Below, in pieces: positions 61,995 to 63,235 of a stretch of DNA of 63,235 bases (position 1 is the first letter of the stretch; each line of letters begins with the position of its first letter). This stretch comes from Evansella clarkii. Lineage in GTDB: Bacteria > Bacillota > Bacilli > Bacillales > Salisediminibacteriaceae. The notes beneath the pieces were generated by a model. It saw only the letters and a program-made list of their open reading frames with translations, had not been told where the DNA came from and ran no database searches. The stretch spans positions 3,592,293 to 3,655,527 of the forward strand of contig NZ_KV917376.1 in NCBI RefSeq assembly GCF_002019695.1, in the 5' to 3' direction. The position numbers and the translations under genes were made by a program.

Positions 61995-63116
61995 TTGAAC
62001 GGTTTCCGGCAATTTAAGCAAATGTTTCTGACTCAGCTTCGGATGACTTACCGGGAAAAACAGGCCTGGTTCTGGGGCATCTTCTTCCCTGTCATATTAA
62101 TGGTCATCTTTATGTCTATATTCAGTGACAACTCTGATAATGATTTCAACGCAAACGTCGCTCTCGTCAACGAGCATCCAAATGAAACGTCAGAGATGCT
62201 GCTTCAGCAAATCAGCCATATTCCGGTACTGGAAATCGAAACCGGCGAACCAGTCACCCGGGAAGAAGCAGAAGAGATGGTGGCAGATCAGGAAGTAAAC
62301 GCAGCAATTGTCCTCCCGGAAGCAGATGACGATACCTCCCTTCTTCTTATTGTTAATAAAGAAGATGAACAAGGAATAGTCACACAGGCGCTGACGGGAA
62401 TGCTCAACGAATTTGTTCATCAGGCGAATTTATTTGCCGCTGGCGCTGAACCAATTTATGAAATTGAATATGAAGCCATCACCTCAGGAGACACGGAATT
62501 CAGTTATACAGACTTCCTTCTAACCGGGATGATTGCTCTGTCTATTGCCCAGGGTGGTATTTTTGGGATGGTCGACCTTGTGGACATGCGGCGAAAAGGA
62601 TTAATTAAACGTTTACGGATGACTCCGGCGGATATGAACATGTTCGGTTTCAGCGATATGGTGATGCGGCTCATTTTCAGCGTCGTCCAGATTATTTTAT
62701 TATCACTAATCGGTGTATTTATATTTGGCGCTAACCTGTTCATTAATTTTGCCGGCCTGATTGTTGTTTTCCTGTTAGGAGCCCTTTCCTTTAACGCCAT
62801 CGGTTATTTTTTCTCCTCGTTCAGTAAAACAACCGAAGCATTTATGGGCATCGCAAACATCGTCAACTTTCTTATGATGTTTTTAAGCGGTGTATTCTTC
62901 CCGGTTGAAACGATGCCCGACTGGCTGCAGCCAGTTTCTAATGTTCTCCCCCTTACCTACTTTGTGGATGGGTTAAGAGAAACGATGATCTACGAAACAA
63001 GCATTTTCAATGCTGAACTCTGGACCGGTATCGGAATCATGATATTATGGGGAGCAGTAACGTTTATGCTTGGTTCATGGCTGTATAAAAGACAGTCGAT
63101 TGTGGCAACGAGATAA
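61995..63116 (+). CDS. ABC-2 exporter permease (YhgE/DrrB-like)
   Basis: A 373-residue membrane protein. One N-terminal helix (FWGIFFPVILMVIFMSIF) is followed by a large extracytoplasmic domain of about 140 residues and five C-terminal helices with the ABC-2 motif RRKGLIKRLRMTPADMNMF. The ending FLSGVFFPVETMPDWLQPVS is typical. A TTG start at 61995 is chosen, 7 bp after GGAGG; frames further upstream overlap the ATPase. After the stop, 63117-63235 holds no gene. Confidence 0.9.
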   Translation: MNGFRQFKQMFLTQLRMTYREKQAWFWGIFFPVILMVIFMSIFSDNSDNDFNANVALVNEHPNETSEMLLQQISHIPVLEIETGEPVTREEAEEMVADQEVNAAIVLPEADDDTSLLLIVNKEDEQGIVTQALTGMLNEFVHQANLFAAGAEPIYEIEYEAITSGDTEFSYTDFLLTGMIALSIAQGGIFGMVDLVDMRRKGLIKRLRMTPADMNMFGFSDMVMRLIFSVVQIILLSLIGVFIFGANLFINFAGLIVVFLLGALSFNAIGYFFSSFSKTTEAFMGIANIVNFLMMFLSGVFFPVETMPDWLQPVSNVLPLTYFVDGLRETMIYETSIFNAELWTGIGIMILWGAVTFMLGSWLYKRQSIVATR

Positions 63117-63235
63117 TTCGACAAAATCCGGGTGGTTTCGGGTGGTGACAGCGTACTATGTCAATTAGTTTTTTCTTGTTTTTGCGTAATCCAAATAACC
63201 TTACGTAAAAATATACAAAAAATACCATTAAGCAA

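Noticed and set aside
1-63235. tRNA, rRNA, prophage or plasmid replication genes
   Set aside because: Nothing matching these was seen on either strand.

Overview
The window is low-GC Bacillota DNA, most likely from a Bacillaceae member of the alkaliphilic or haloalkaliphilic type. The evidence is strong AGGAGG ribosome sites, TTG/GTG starts, a subtilisin of the high-alkaline protease type, a YjcZ-type 32-residue peptide, a T-box-free TPP riboswitch with a Gram-positive terminator, SdpI, LutABC and YozG/YoaS-like pairs. Genus is inference. No rRNA, tRNA, CRISPR array or prophage was seen.

Layout. 1-1 kb: an IS110-family transposase running off the left edge, inserted in a Cof-type HAD phosphatase gene. 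1-7.6 kb: esterase, a TetR-controlled ABC-2 exporter, small membrane proteins and an SdpI-like protein. 8-11.6 kb: a TPP-riboswitch operon thiXYZ-tenA for salvage of thiamine pyrimidine. 11.7-16.3 kb: small membrane peptides, a reductase/hydrolase pair and an EamA exporter. 16.7-18 kb: a macrolide phosphotransferase preceded by what looks like a peptide-controlled transcription attenuator. 18-21 kb: lutABC lactate oxidation. 21-23 kb: a YozG/YoaS-like pair and a diguanylate cyclase. 23.3-28 kb: a sigma factor with a BtrH/GyrI-like partner, facing an operon of VOC, GyrI-like and DinB proteins. 28.2-30.8 kb: a candidate RRNPP quorum-sensing module made of a tiny secreted peptide, a PlcR/NprR-like regulator and a secreted subtilisin. 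The same 16-bp near-palindrome lies in front of the peptide and protease genes. 30.8-38.1 kb: an AT-rich run of single accessory genes, one of them broken. 38.1-47.9 kb: a respiratory formate dehydrogenase cluster (mobA, fdhE, NrfD-like anchor, Fe-S subunit, selenocysteine-containing fdhA, fdhD) with divergent tatA, a membrane protein and mrp. 48-51 kb: miscellaneous small enzymes. 51-58 kb: a LacI-regulated beta-glucoside uptake and hydrolysis locus. 58-63 kb: a DUF418 remnant, an AraC/GyrI regulator and a second ABC-2 exporter.

Several non-coding structures are not explained by the genes: four intergenic arrays of 21-bp units built on a TTTCG core; two 146-bp copies of a hairpin element whose stem shows a compensatory base-pair change; a set of CGGA/TCCG palindromes; and a Bacillaceae-type intergenic repeat after tenA.

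The most promising points for discovery are the peptide-regulator-protease circuit, the selenocysteine fdhA (easily misread as two genes), the RXR leader peptide before the macrolide phosphotransferase, and the covarying 146-bp repeat. Starts were chosen by ribosome-site position. Family names come from motif recognition by eye; no database search was run.
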